Part shown: positions 1-5,808 of the stretch, piece after piece
Numbering within the stretch: position 1 is the stretch's first letter
Layout: every line of letters begins with the position of its first letter
Source: Hyphomicrobiales bacterium
GTDB taxonomy: Bacteria > Pseudomonadota > Alphaproteobacteria > Rhizobiales > Xanthobacteraceae
Direction: 5' to 3'
DNA: 7,665 nucleotides
Assembly (NCBI GenBank): GCA_023266695.1
Contig: JAHFPO010000116.1
Location: 1-7,665, forward strand
The notes under the pieces: model-generated
Database searches by the model: none
What the model saw: the letters and a program-made list of their open reading frames with translations, nothing else
What the model was told of the DNA's origin: nothing
Position numbers and translations under genes: made by a program

Positions 1-575
1 GCAAGTTCGTGTTCCCGGGCGGGCGGGTCGACGCCGCCGATGGCCGCATGGACGCCGTGGGCGCGCTCGATCGCGAGAGCGAGCAGCGCCTCTGCGCACG
101 CATGACGCGGCCGAGCCCCGCGCGCGCCCGTGCCTTTGCGCTCGCCGCCATCCGCGAGACTTCGGAGGAGAGCGGCTATCTGCTCGCGGCGATGGGATAC
201 GATAAAGTGACCGCCCCCTCCCCGGCCTGGGCTCCCTTCGCCGAGACCGGCCTTCGCCCCAATCTCGGCGCGCTCACTTTCGTCGCGCGCGCGATCACGC
301 CGCCGGGACGTCCGCGCCGTTTCGATACCCGTTTCTTCGTCGCCCATCGCCGCGATGTCGCCGCCGAATTGCCGGGTGTCGTCGGGCCCGACGCCGAATT
401 CGTCGAGCTCAAGTGGCTGACGTTCGATCAAGCGCGCGCCGAGAATTTGCCGACCATCACCAAGGTCGTGCTCGGCGAGATCGAGGCGCGGCTCAAGGCG
501 GATTTCTCCCCGCGTCTGCCGGTGCCATTCTATTTCCCGCGCCGCGGCCGCATGCTGCGCGAGGAGATCGCGTGA
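1..575 (+). CDS. NUDIX hydrolase, 3' portion (5' end outside window)
   Basis: NUDIX enzymes hydrolyse nucleoside diphosphates linked to another moiety; the substrate here cannot be told from sequence. The reading frame is open from the first base (codons in phase with base 3), and the residues KFVFPGGRVD at the window edge are the usual lead-in of a NUDIX fold, so the GTG at 9 is an internal Val codon rather than a start. The core catalytic half of the NUDIX box, RETSEESG, is encoded at 153-176 with both Glu pairs intact. The first half (G-x5-E) is not recognisable, and about 30 residues separate FPGG from the box. I know this layout from NUDT19-like members, which include CoA-ester hydrolases, so that substrate is possible but unproven. 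The gene ends in TGA 84 bp before the membrane/redox cluster. It may be only a neighbour, though no terminator is visible between them. Confidence 0.9.
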   Translation, partial: KFVFPGGRVDAADGRMDAVGALDRESEQRLCARMTRPSPARARAFALAAIRETSEESGYLLAAMGYDKVTAPSPAWAPFAETGLRPNLGALTFVARAITPPGRPRRFDTRFFVAHRRDVAAELPGVVGPDAEFVELKWLTFDQARAENLPTITKVVLGEIEARLKADFSPRLPVPFYFPRRGRMLREEIA

Positions 576-659
576 TGGGCGCGAGTGATTGTAAAAACGC
601 GCTGAGTCGGGCAGCATCCGGCGGCGACGGAATTCGGCTCTTCCATCGGGAAATGTCGA

Positions 660-872
660 ATGAGCATGGGCATGTTCCTGCTGTACGGCCTTGCCTTCTA
701 CGCCGTGGCGGGTCTGATCACGGCCATTCTGTTCGTCCTCTTCGGCGTCACGCGGGTGCTGGCTCATCCGGTGTCGGTCACGCCCGGCGCGCGGATTCTT
801 TTCGTGCCGGGCGCCGCGCTCTTGTGGCCTTTGGTGCTCGGGCGCTGGCTGAAATCCAGACGCCGGCCATGA
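660..872 (+). CDS. small two-helix membrane protein, unknown function
   Basis: This 70-aa protein has two hydrophobic segments (about residues 5-31 and 46-63) joined by a short loop containing HPVSVTPGAR, and it ends in a basic tail (KSRRRP). That pattern predicts an inner-membrane protein with a cytoplasmic C-terminus. I do not recognise a named family, but the loop and the helix ending LLWPLVLGRWL look conserved rather than random. ATG 660 was chosen as the first start; ATGs at 666 and 672 are alternatives, and only a weak GGGAAA (about 648-653) lies upstream. The stop TGA overlaps the next start as ATGA, so it is probably translationally coupled to the 47-aa gene and to the haem/Rieske protein after it. 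An accessory or assembly role for that membrane reductase is inferred purely from this position. Confidence 0.75.
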   Translation: MSMGMFLLYGLAFYAVAGLITAILFVLFGVTRVLAHPVSVTPGARILFVPGAALLWPLVLGRWLKSRRRP

Positions 873-1012
873 CGCGCAAGCATCGCTCGGTCCACCGCGC
901 GCTCTGGCCCGCGCTCGCCTTGGCGGTGGCGCTCGGCCTCGGATTGGCGCTTTTCCTGCGCCCGCCCGCCCCGGTCGACGCGCCGCGAGCAGCCTCGGAG
1001 AGTCCGCGATGA
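869..1012 (+). CDS. 47-aa single-pass membrane protein
   Basis: The coding sequence starts at ATG 869, which overlaps the preceding stop (ATGA), and its TGA at 1010-1012 overlaps the ATG at 1009 of the haem/Rieske gene in the same way. The product begins MTRKHRSVHRALW, then has about 20 hydrophobic residues rich in Ala and Leu (roughly 14-32), then a Pro/Ala-rich tail of about 15 residues. It is therefore a basic N-terminus, one transmembrane helix and a short tail, presumably periplasmic by the positive-inside rule. It is too short for family assignment. The frame is open further upstream (to 413), but that extension overlaps two other genes and reads as low-complexity shadow. The double overlap is the main reason to believe this gene is real: three genes are knitted together by four-base overlaps. 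A small subunit of the membrane reductase is a reasonable guess. Confidence 0.7.
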   Translation: MTRKHRSVHRALWPALALAVALGLGLALFLRPPAPVDAPRAASESPR

Positions 1013-2061
1013 GCGTGGGCTTCCAGGCCGTTCAGTGGAACCGCGCCAAGCTCGTCTATGACGGCATTCTGCTCGCCGCCGTCGCGTTCTATATCGCCGC
1101 CTTCATGGGGGTGGGGATCTCGCTCCATCCGCCGAAGAGTCAGCCGGAATGGATCGACCTCCGCATCCGCGCCTTCGGCACCTGCGCCTTCCTGATGCTC
1201 ACCATCATTCTGTCGATCGGCCCGCTCTGCCGGCTCGACCGCCGTTTCCTGCCGCTCCTCTACAACCGGCGTCATTTCGGCGTGCTGATATTCTTTGTCG
1301 CGCTGGTGCACGCCCTGTCCATGGTCCAGTGGTTCTACGTGCAGGATGCAATGCCGAGCCTCGTGACGGAACTGATGAACATGCCGGCTTACGGAAAGTT
1401 CATCGGCTTTCCCTTCAAGACGCTCGGCATTGCCGCCTTGCTGATCCTCCTGCTGATGGCGGCGACCAGCCACGACTACTGGCTGAACTTGCTCGGACCC
1501 CCGGTGTGGAAAGCCCTGCACATGGCGGTCTACGTCGCCTATGGGCTGGTCGTCCTGCATGTCGCGCTCGGCGCCTTGCAGACCAATCGTCACCCGCTGA
1601 TCCCGGTGATGCTGGCAAGTTCGTTGCTGATCGTGGCGACGCTCCATCTGCTGGCCGGCTGGCGCGAGCGCGCCGTCGACCGGGGCGGCGGCGTGGACAG
1701 CGAAAGCTGGCTCGCCGTCGGACCGCCGTCATCCATCCCCGACAAGGGCGCCAAGATCGTCGCCGCTCCTGGCGGCGAACGCATCGCCGTCTATCGCGAC
1801 GGCCGGCAGATCGGCGCGCTCACCAATCTTTGCGCCCACCAGAACGGTCCGCTCGGCGAAGGCCGCATTATCGACGGCCTGGTGACCTGCCCCTGGCACG
1901 GCTATCAGTATCGGCTCGAGGACGGTTGCGCGCCGCCGCCCTTCACTGAAAAACTCGTCACCTACCGCGTGCGGGTCAAAGGCGGCGGCATCGAAGTGGA
2001 CCCGCGCCCGCTGCCGCCGGGAACCCCCGCGGCGATCACCTTGCCGCCCGAACAATCGTGA
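1009..2061 (+). CDS. ferric-reductase-like haem b membrane protein fused to a Rieske [2Fe-2S] domain
   Basis: The 350-aa product has two parts. Residues about 15-217 form six predicted transmembrane helices of the ferric-reductase-like/MsrQ (YedZ) superfamily. RRHFGVLIFFVALVH (87-101) and LHMAVYVAYGLVVLH (170-184) match the MsrQ signatures, with His101, His171 and His184 at the positions used for haem b. Residues about 232-335 are a Rieske domain with ligands C275-x-H277 and C294-x2-H297 (16 residues between). The extra cysteines of bc1-type high-potential Rieske proteins are absent, so this is the ferredoxin-like type. In NOX and FRE enzymes the C-terminal domain is an FAD/NAD(P)H module; here a Rieske domain takes its place, so electrons presumably arrive from another protein and cross the membrane via haem. 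The downstream flavin/Rieske protein is the obvious donor. Start ATG 1009 overlaps the previous stop. The final acceptor is unknown. Confidence 0.88.
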   Translation: MSVGFQAVQWNRAKLVYDGILLAAVAFYIAAFMGVGISLHPPKSQPEWIDLRIRAFGTCAFLMLTIILSIGPLCRLDRRFLPLLYNRRHFGVLIFFVALVHALSMVQWFYVQDAMPSLVTELMNMPAYGKFIGFPFKTLGIAALLILLLMAATSHDYWLNLLGPPVWKALHMAVYVAYGLVVLHVALGALQTNRHPLIPVMLASSLLIVATLHLLAGWRERAVDRGGGVDSESWLAVGPPSSIPDKGAKIVAAPGGERIAVYRDGRQIGALTNLCAHQNGPLGEGRIIDGLVTCPWHGYQYRLEDGCAPPPFTEKLVTYRVRVKGGGIEVDPRPLPPGTPAAITLPPEQS

Positions 2062-2063
2062 GG
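2060..2063 (+). promoter_or_regulatory. Shine-Dalgarno deciding the start of the Rieske/flavin gene
   Basis: GAGG overlaps the TGA stop of the preceding gene (2059-2061) and sits 6 nt before ATG 2070. This favours ATG 2070 over the GTG at 2058, which is in the same frame but has no ribosome-binding site of its own. Confidence 0.6.
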
Positions 2064-2069
2064 ATTGCC

Positions 2070-3185
2070 ATGGCTCGAGAAGCACAGTGGATCGACATTG
2101 GTGCCGAAGAGGAGCTGAAGAAGACGCCGCTCCAGCACATCACGGCGAAGAACGCCGCCCTCGCAGTCTCCTTCAAGGATGGCGAGTTCGGTGCGGTTTC
2201 AAATGCGTGCAACCACGTGGGTGGACCGCTGGGCGAAGGCCGCATCGACGATGCCGGCTACATCCAATGCCCTTGGCATGGTTGGAAATTCCACCGCTGC
2301 ACCGGTCTCGGCGAACCCGGCTTCGAGGAGGACCGCGTCCCCTCCTTCCCGCTCAAGCTCGAGAAGGGACGCGTGCTCGTCGACATCGCCAATCCGACCA
2401 AGCGCAACAAGAAGCCGCACGCGCCGCATCCGCTCGCGCGCGATCCGGTGCGCGCGCCCGGCCCGCTGCGCCTCGCCGGAATTTCGACCACCGTCATGGA
2501 CACGGGAAACCCGCGCTTCTCCGGCTCGGATCATCTGCTCGATCACGCGCTCGATGCCGCCCGCAAACTGGGCGCCGAGACCCGGCTGATCAAGCTCAAC
2601 GAACTGAAGTTCCGCGCCTGCGAGGGCTATTTCTCCAAGAGCCTGCGCGCCTGCACCTGGCCCTGCTCCATCACCCAGATGGATGCCAAGGACGAAATGG
2701 ATCGGGTCTACGAGGCGCTCGTGCATTGGGCCGACGCCATCATCGTCGCAACGCCGATCCGTTGGGGCGCCGCGTCGTCGCTCTATTTCAAGATGGTGGA
2801 GCGGCTGAACTGCGTGCAGGTCGACGTTTCCACGAAGGAAAAGCAGCTCATCGGAAACAAGGTCGCGGGTTTCATTGTCGTCGGCGGTCAGGACAACATT
2901 CAGGCCGTGGCCGGCTCCATGCTCAGCTTCTTCGCTGAACTTGGATTCCTGTTTCCAAAATTTCCCTATATCGCCCACTCGCGCGGATGGTCGCACGAGG
3001 ACATGGAGAACAACGTGCGGATTGTACGGGAGTCGAAAGCGCTCGCCCAAGGCGCGGCTGCGCTCGCCGCACGCTGCCTCGATCTTGCCGGCAAGCTCGT
3101 CGCCGCCGCCGAAGTTCCGACGCTGATCGAGCGTGGCGGCCTCAAGGGCCGTCCGGTCATGGCGGACATCATGGATCGCGATTAG
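2070..3185 (+). CDS. Rieske [2Fe-2S] / NAD(P)H-dependent FMN reductase (flavodoxin-fold) fusion protein
   Basis: This is a 371-aa soluble protein with no signal peptide or membrane helix. Residues about 5-107 are a Rieske domain with C47-x-H49 and C67-x2-H70 (17 residues between), sharing the GPLGEGR motif with the membrane protein upstream. A basic, Pro-rich linker (108-132) leads to a flavodoxin-fold FMN reductase domain (about 133-340). There, the loop after strand 1 (TGNPRFSGSDHLL) is the expected FMN-phosphate site, ATPIRWGAASSLYFKMVERL (226-245) matches the family's aTPiY-wg-s--lK---DR motif, and VGGQDN (271-276) is the later flavin loop. The likely role is NAD(P)H oxidation by FMN with one-electron delivery to the Rieske cluster, then to its membrane partner. 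Cysteines 184, 195 and 199 lie where iron-sulfur flavoproteins carry cluster ligands, but their spacing differs. The gene begins 8 nt after the previous stop, so it is probably in the same operon. Confidence 0.87.
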   Translation: MAREAQWIDIGAEEELKKTPLQHITAKNAALAVSFKDGEFGAVSNACNHVGGPLGEGRIDDAGYIQCPWHGWKFHRCTGLGEPGFEEDRVPSFPLKLEKGRVLVDIANPTKRNKKPHAPHPLARDPVRAPGPLRLAGISTTVMDTGNPRFSGSDHLLDHALDAARKLGAETRLIKLNELKFRACEGYFSKSLRACTWPCSITQMDAKDEMDRVYEALVHWADAIIVATPIRWGAASSLYFKMVERLNCVQVDVSTKEKQLIGNKVAGFIVVGGQDNIQAVAGSMLSFFAELGFLFPKFPYIAHSRGWSHEDMENNVRIVRESKALAQGAAALAARCLDLAGKLVAAAEVPTLIERGGLKGRPVMADIMDRD

Positions 3186-3195
3186 AACGAAAAAT

Positions 3196-3234
3196 GGGCG
3201 CGCGACCGGTTGCTTCCTTGACTTTCGCGCGCCC
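3196..3234. repeat. perfect 10-bp inverted repeat overlapping the rpmG promoter region
   Basis: GGGCGCGCGA (3196-3205) and TCGCGCGCCC (3225-3234) are exact reverse complements separated by 19 nt, starting 10 nt after the stop of the Rieske/flavin gene. The right arm lies in the spacer of the proposed rpmG promoter and the loop contains its -35 hexamer. As an RNA hairpin it could mark the end of the redox operon, but no T-run follows it; as DNA it could be an operator. Confidence 0.5.
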
Positions 3235-3245
3235 GCCACTAGTTT
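3218..3245 (+). promoter_or_regulatory. putative sigma-70-type promoter of rpmG
   Basis: TTGACT at 3218-3223, preceded by C to give the alphaproteobacterial CTTGAC form, is a good -35 element. The -10 is weak: TAGTTT (3240-3245) at 16 nt spacing is the best candidate. This would start transcription about 20 nt before rpmG, consistent with the gene having its own promoter. Confidence 0.45.
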
Positions 3246-3264
3246 GCGCCCGAACCGCAAAGGA
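3243..3264 (+). promoter_or_regulatory. possible 5'-leader hairpin touching the rpmG ribosome-binding site
   Basis: TTTGCG (3243-3248) and CGCAAA (3256-3261) are perfect reverse complements with a 7-nt loop. The right arm includes the first three bases of the AAAGGA Shine-Dalgarno. If the transcript starts far enough upstream to contain the left arm, the hairpin would partly mask the site. A 6-bp stem could arise by chance. Confidence 0.25.
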
Positions 3265-3272
3265 TTTCGACC

Positions 3273-3440
3273 ATGGCCAAGGCCGTCTCTCTCAAGATCA
3301 AGCTGGTGTCGAGCGCCGACACCGGATTCTATTACGTGACCAAGAAGAACTCGCGCACCATGACCGAGAAGATGAAAAAGAAGAAATACGATCCGATCGC
3401 GCGCAAGCACGTGGTATTCACCGAGCATAAGATCAAGTGA
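3273..3440 (+). CDS. rpmG: 50S ribosomal protein L33
   Basis: The 55-aa product begins MAKAVSLKIKLVSSADTGFY and ends FTEHKIK, a full-length L33 of the large ribosomal subunit. The conserved TGFYYVTKKN stretch (17-26), the Lys-rich turn (33-38), and the YDP-ARKHV-F-E--IK tail are all present. There are no cysteines, so it is the zinc-free (C-) form usual in proteobacteria. ATG 3273 is preceded by AAAGGA (3259-3264) 8 nt upstream. It has its own promoter-like sequence and an immediate terminator, so it appears to be a single-gene transcription unit. In many Hyphomicrobiales I recall rpmG lying beside pleD/divK in this convergent arrangement. Confidence 0.97.
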   Translation: MAKAVSLKIKLVSSADTGFYYVTKKNSRTMTEKMKKKKYDPIARKHVVFTEHKIK

Positions 3441-3474
3441 TCTTCGCCGAACGGCCGCCAATCCGAAACGAAGA

Positions 3475-3502
3475 GGGCGCCCGCGTGGGCGCCCGAGTTT
3501 TT
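3475..3502 (+). terminator. intrinsic terminator of rpmG
   Basis: GGGCGCCC (3475-3482), a 4-nt loop GCGT and GGGCGCCC (3487-3494) form a perfect 8-bp G+C stem followed by GAG and five T (3498-3502). It starts 34 nt after the rpmG stop and is a textbook rho-independent terminator. Confidence 0.88.
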
Positions 3503-3795
3503 CCTATGGCACAAGGATGAGCGAGGTGGCCGGCGGTGAACGGTTCGATGAGGCCTATCTGGCCGCTCGCCCGCCGGCCGAACCCCACGGGACCCAGGAG
3601 ATGCGGCGGACCTGAGCATTCCGCAGGGTTAGCTCGGAGGGCCGCTGATCCCTGGCATGCCGCCGCGGTCCGGCCCGGACGGAAAGGCTAGCCCAACGCG
3701 GAACGGAATCAACGAATCCGGCCCCGATCCGGCAAGAAATTTCGCGCTGTCGTGAAGGACTAACCTTACCGGCACGGGGTTAACGCAGCGGCGCC
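3503..3795. other. intergenic region between convergent rpmG and pleD
   Basis: About 290 bp with no convincing gene. A 32-codon frame starting at ATG 3517 has AAGG directly abutting the start and no recognisable product. The stretch contains a perfect 9-bp inverted repeat, GGCCGGCGG (3528-3536) and CCGCCGGCC (3571-3579), with a smaller GGCC/GGCC hairpin (3552-3564) in its loop. Near pleD, TAACC (3761-3765) and GGTTA (3778-3782) form a weaker stem, which might end the - strand pleD transcript but lacks a T-run. An unannotated small RNA is possible but not supported by any known family match. Confidence 0.5.
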
Positions 3796-5169
3796 TCAGG
3801 CGGCGTCGGCGGCCACCCGGTTGCGCCCGTCGCGCTTGGCCCGATAAAGCGCCTCGTCGGCGCGCTTCAGCATCTGCTGGGCGCTGTCCTCGGGGCCGAG
3901 ACGCGCGGCGATCCCGATCGAGATGGTGACCTCGATGGCGCGGCTGCCGCGCTCGATCGGAAAATGCTCGCCGGCGATGCGCCGCCGGATGCGCTCGGCC
4001 ACGACGGCGGCGACGCCGAGATCGGTGTCGGGCATCACCACCACGAACTCCTCCCCGCCGAAGCGGCAGGCAAGGTCGATGCCGCGGATCGAGGCCCGCA
4101 GCCGGTCGGAGAACTCGCGCAGCACGTCGTCGCCGGCGTCATGGCCGTGGCTGTCGTTGATCGACTTGAAATAGTCGATGTCGAGGATGAGCACCGCGAG
4201 CGACTTGCCGCGCGCGGCCGCACGGTCGACCAGGGTGCCGACGTGACTTTCCATGTAGCGGCGGTTGAACAGCCCGGTCAACGGATCGGTGACGGCGAGC
4301 TCCATCGAACATTGCACGTTGTCGCGCAGCTTTTCGGTGTAGCGCTTGCGGCGCACCTGGGTGCGCACCCGCGCGATCATCTCGTTCTTGTCGCTCGCGT
4401 AGAGGATGTAGTCGTTGGCGCCGAGGTCGAGTCCGCGCAACAGCCGCGCGTCCTCGCCGGGTCCGGTGATCAACAGGATCGGCAGATGACGCGTACGCTC
4501 GAGCGAGCGCACCTGGCCGACCAGGCGGAGCGCGTCGAAGTTCTTGAGATCGAGCGAGAGCATCAGAAGGTCGAACTTGCCCTCGGCGGCGCGGAACAGC
4601 GCCTCCTGCGGATTGCCCTCGACCTCGACCGTGTGCTGGCGCGCGAGCGTGTCCTCGATGCGACCGACCGAGGAGGCGCGATCGTCGACCACCAGGATGC
4701 GCGCGTCGAGGCCCGCGTCCATCGCCGCCTCGAAGGCATGATCGGCCATGCCGATCTCGGACGAGGTCACCGCCCGCATGCGCAGCTCGTCGGTCATCAT
4801 CTTGAGGCGCGTGAGCGAGCGCACGCGCGTGATCAGCGCGAGGTCGTTGACCGGCTTGGTGAGAAAATCGTCGGCGCCGGCTTCCAGCCCGCGCACCCGG
4901 TCGGCGGGCTGGTCGAGCGCCGTCACCATGACGATCGGAATGTGGTGGGTGGCGGAGTTGCTCTTCAGCCGCTTCGCCACCTCGAATCCGTCCATGCCCG
5001 GCATCATCACGTCGAGGAGGACGATGTCGCACTGGCTGCGCTCGCAAATCTCGATCGCCGCCGGCCCGCTCGCCGCGGTCACCACCTCGAAATACTCGGC
5101 GTTGAGCCGTACCTCCAGGAGCTTGAGGTTGGCGCGCACATCGTCGACCACCAGCACACGAGCGCTCAT
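3796..5169 (-). CDS. pleD: PleD response regulator / diguanylate cyclase (REC-REC-GGDEF)
   Basis: This 457-aa protein makes cyclic di-GMP from two GTP when phosphorylated; in Caulobacter PleD drives the motile-to-sessile transition and localises to a cell pole. REC1 (about 1-120) has Asp9/Asp10, phosphoacceptor Asp53, Thr83 and Lys105. REC2 (about 155-275) is a degenerate adaptor: the acceptor position in LLMLSLD is Ser205, as expected for PleD's non-phosphorylated dimerisation domain. The GGDEF domain (about 290-457) has TDPLTGLFNRR, LDIDYFKSINDSHGHDAGD, the GGEEF active loop (371-375), and a primary inhibitory site R362-G-I-D365 five residues before it, so product inhibition should be intact. 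Length matches Caulobacter PleD (454 aa). ATG 5169 lies 6 nt after the divK stop, and its GAGG ribosome-binding site overlaps that stop, indicating coupling within a divK-pleD operon. Confidence 0.97.
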   Translation of the reverse strand: MSARVLVVDDVRANLKLLEVRLNAEYFEVVTAASGPAAIEICERSQCDIVLLDVMMPGMDGFEVAKRLKSNSATHHIPIVMVTALDQPADRVRGLEAGADDFLTKPVNDLALITRVRSLTRLKMMTDELRMRAVTSSEIGMADHAFEAAMDAGLDARILVVDDRASSVGRIEDTLARQHTVEVEGNPQEALFRAAEGKFDLLMLSLDLKNFDALRLVGQVRSLERTRHLPILLITGPGEDARLLRGLDLGANDYILYASDKNEMIARVRTQVRRKRYTEKLRDNVQCSMELAVTDPLTGLFNRRYMESHVGTLVDRAAARGKSLAVLILDIDYFKSINDSHGHDAGDDVLREFSDRLRASIRGIDLACRFGGEEFVVVMPDTDLGVAAVVAERIRRRIAGEHFPIERGSRAIEVTISIGIAARLGPEDSAQQMLKRADEALYRAKRDGRNRVAADAA

Positions 5170-5175
5170 CGGACC

Positions 5176-5547
5176 TCAATTGTCCTTCATGAAATGGCGG
5201 ATGGTCTCGAGAAACTTGGAGACCGAGATCGGCTTCGACAGATAGGCCTCGCAGCCGCCGGCGCGGATGCGCTCCTCGTCCCCCTTCATGGCGAAGGCGG
5301 TGACCGCCACGACCGGGATCGAGCGCAGATCATCGTCCTCCTTGATCCATTTGGTGACCTCGAGGCCGGAGACCTCGGGCAGCTGGATGTCCATCAGGAT
5401 GAGATCCGGCCGGTGCTTGCGCGCGAGATCGAGCGCCTCGATCCCGTTGCGGGTCTCGATGGTGGTGTAGCCGTGCGCTTCCAACAGGTCGTGAAAGAGC
5501 TTCATGTTGAGCTCGTTGTCTTCCACGATCAGGACCGTTTTGCCCAT
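5176..5547 (-). CDS. divK: DivK single-domain response regulator (polarity and cell cycle)
   Basis: This 123-aa receiver domain has no output domain. KTVLIVEDNELNMKLFHDLL (3-22) is close to Caulobacter DivK as I remember it. The acidic pocket Asp9/Asp10 (ED at 9-10), phosphoacceptor Asp53 (LILMDIQLPEVSGLEVTKW), Thr83 (AVTAFAMKGDEER) and Lys105 (SKPIS) are all present. In the known pathway DivK is phosphorylated by DivJ and dephosphorylated by PleC; it then acts through DivL and CckA to lower CtrA activity, and stimulates PleC/DivJ kinase activity toward PleD. The frame is open to 5745, but homology begins at MGKTVLIVEDN, and ATG 5547 has GGAG 3 nt upstream, whereas the Met at 5568 has no ribosome-binding site. 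It is transcribed ahead of pleD with a 6-nt gap. Confidence 0.97.
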   Translation of the reverse strand: MGKTVLIVEDNELNMKLFHDLLEAHGYTTIETRNGIEALDLARKHRPDLILMDIQLPEVSGLEVTKWIKEDDDLRSIPVVAVTAFAMKGDEERIRAGGCEAYLSKPISVSKFLETIRHFMKDN

Positions 5548-5619
5548 CGGCTCCGTCCCCGTCCCCATGCGACGCCCGGATGGGCGCGCTCGCGTCCCGC
5601 AGCCGGCCCTCGATTCGGC

Positions 5620-5753
5620 GGCTTGCGTGCGGCGACGCGCAAGCCCGGACTCACCCGATCGGCCGATCGTTGATATTGCCATCGACCCGCATTCCGTTGC
5701 GACATTGCCGGGAAGGTCCTGCCGCGCAAGCCCGAACGTCGACAACGGCTTGC
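5620..5753. repeat. four GGCTTGC/GCAAGCC heptamers as two inverted pairs upstream of divK
   Basis: GGCTTGCG (5620-5627) pairs with CGCAAGCC (5638-5645); GCAAGCC (5726-5732) pairs with GGCTTGC (5747-5753). The inner copies belong to a longer exact direct repeat, CGCGCAAGCCCG, at 5636-5647 and 5723-5734. The array lies between divK (-) and the DUF3572 gene (+), so it may be a regulator-binding array or a set of leader hairpins for either gene. No CtrA-type TTAA-N7-TTAA box was found here. Confidence 0.5.
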
Positions 5754-5798
5754 TTCTTCCGGCATGCTCGAGGCGAATCTACGGGTTATTCCTTACAG

Positions 5799-5804
5799 AA
5801 AGGG
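5799..5804 (+). promoter_or_regulatory. ribosome-binding site favouring a GTG start for the DUF3572 gene
   Basis: AAAGGG lies 4 nt before GTG 5809. The in-frame ATG at 5764 has only pyrimidine-rich sequence upstream and no Shine-Dalgarno, so the shorter protein is preferred. Confidence 0.55.
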
Positions 5805-5808
5805 TAAT

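Noticed and set aside
413..1012. 199-codon + strand frame that includes the 47-aa gene at its end
   Set aside because: Its first 150 codons overlap the NUDIX gene and the 70-aa gene out of frame, and it has no ribosome-binding site. Only the part from ATG 869 has a membrane-protein pattern and a sensible overlap.
778..1647. 289-codon - strand frame
   Set aside because: It is antisense to the haem/Rieske gene, with a His/Gln/Arg-rich composition typical of shadow frames in G+C-rich DNA.
2199..3461. 420-codon - strand frame
   Set aside because: It is antisense to the clearly recognised Rieske/flavin gene and rpmG; its composition is low-complexity His/Arg/Gly and no domain is recognisable.
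3517..3615. 32-codon + strand frame after the rpmG terminator
   Set aside because: AAGG abuts the ATG with no spacing, there is no promoter after the terminator, and the product matches no pattern I know.
3964..5673. 569-codon + strand frame
   Set aside because: It runs antisense through both pleD and divK, which are unmistakable; it exists because high-G+C third positions remove stops from the complementary frame.
5548..5763. CtrA binding site upstream of divK
   Set aside because: I looked for TTAA-N7-TTAA and close variants and found none; the GGCTTGC array is what stands out instead.
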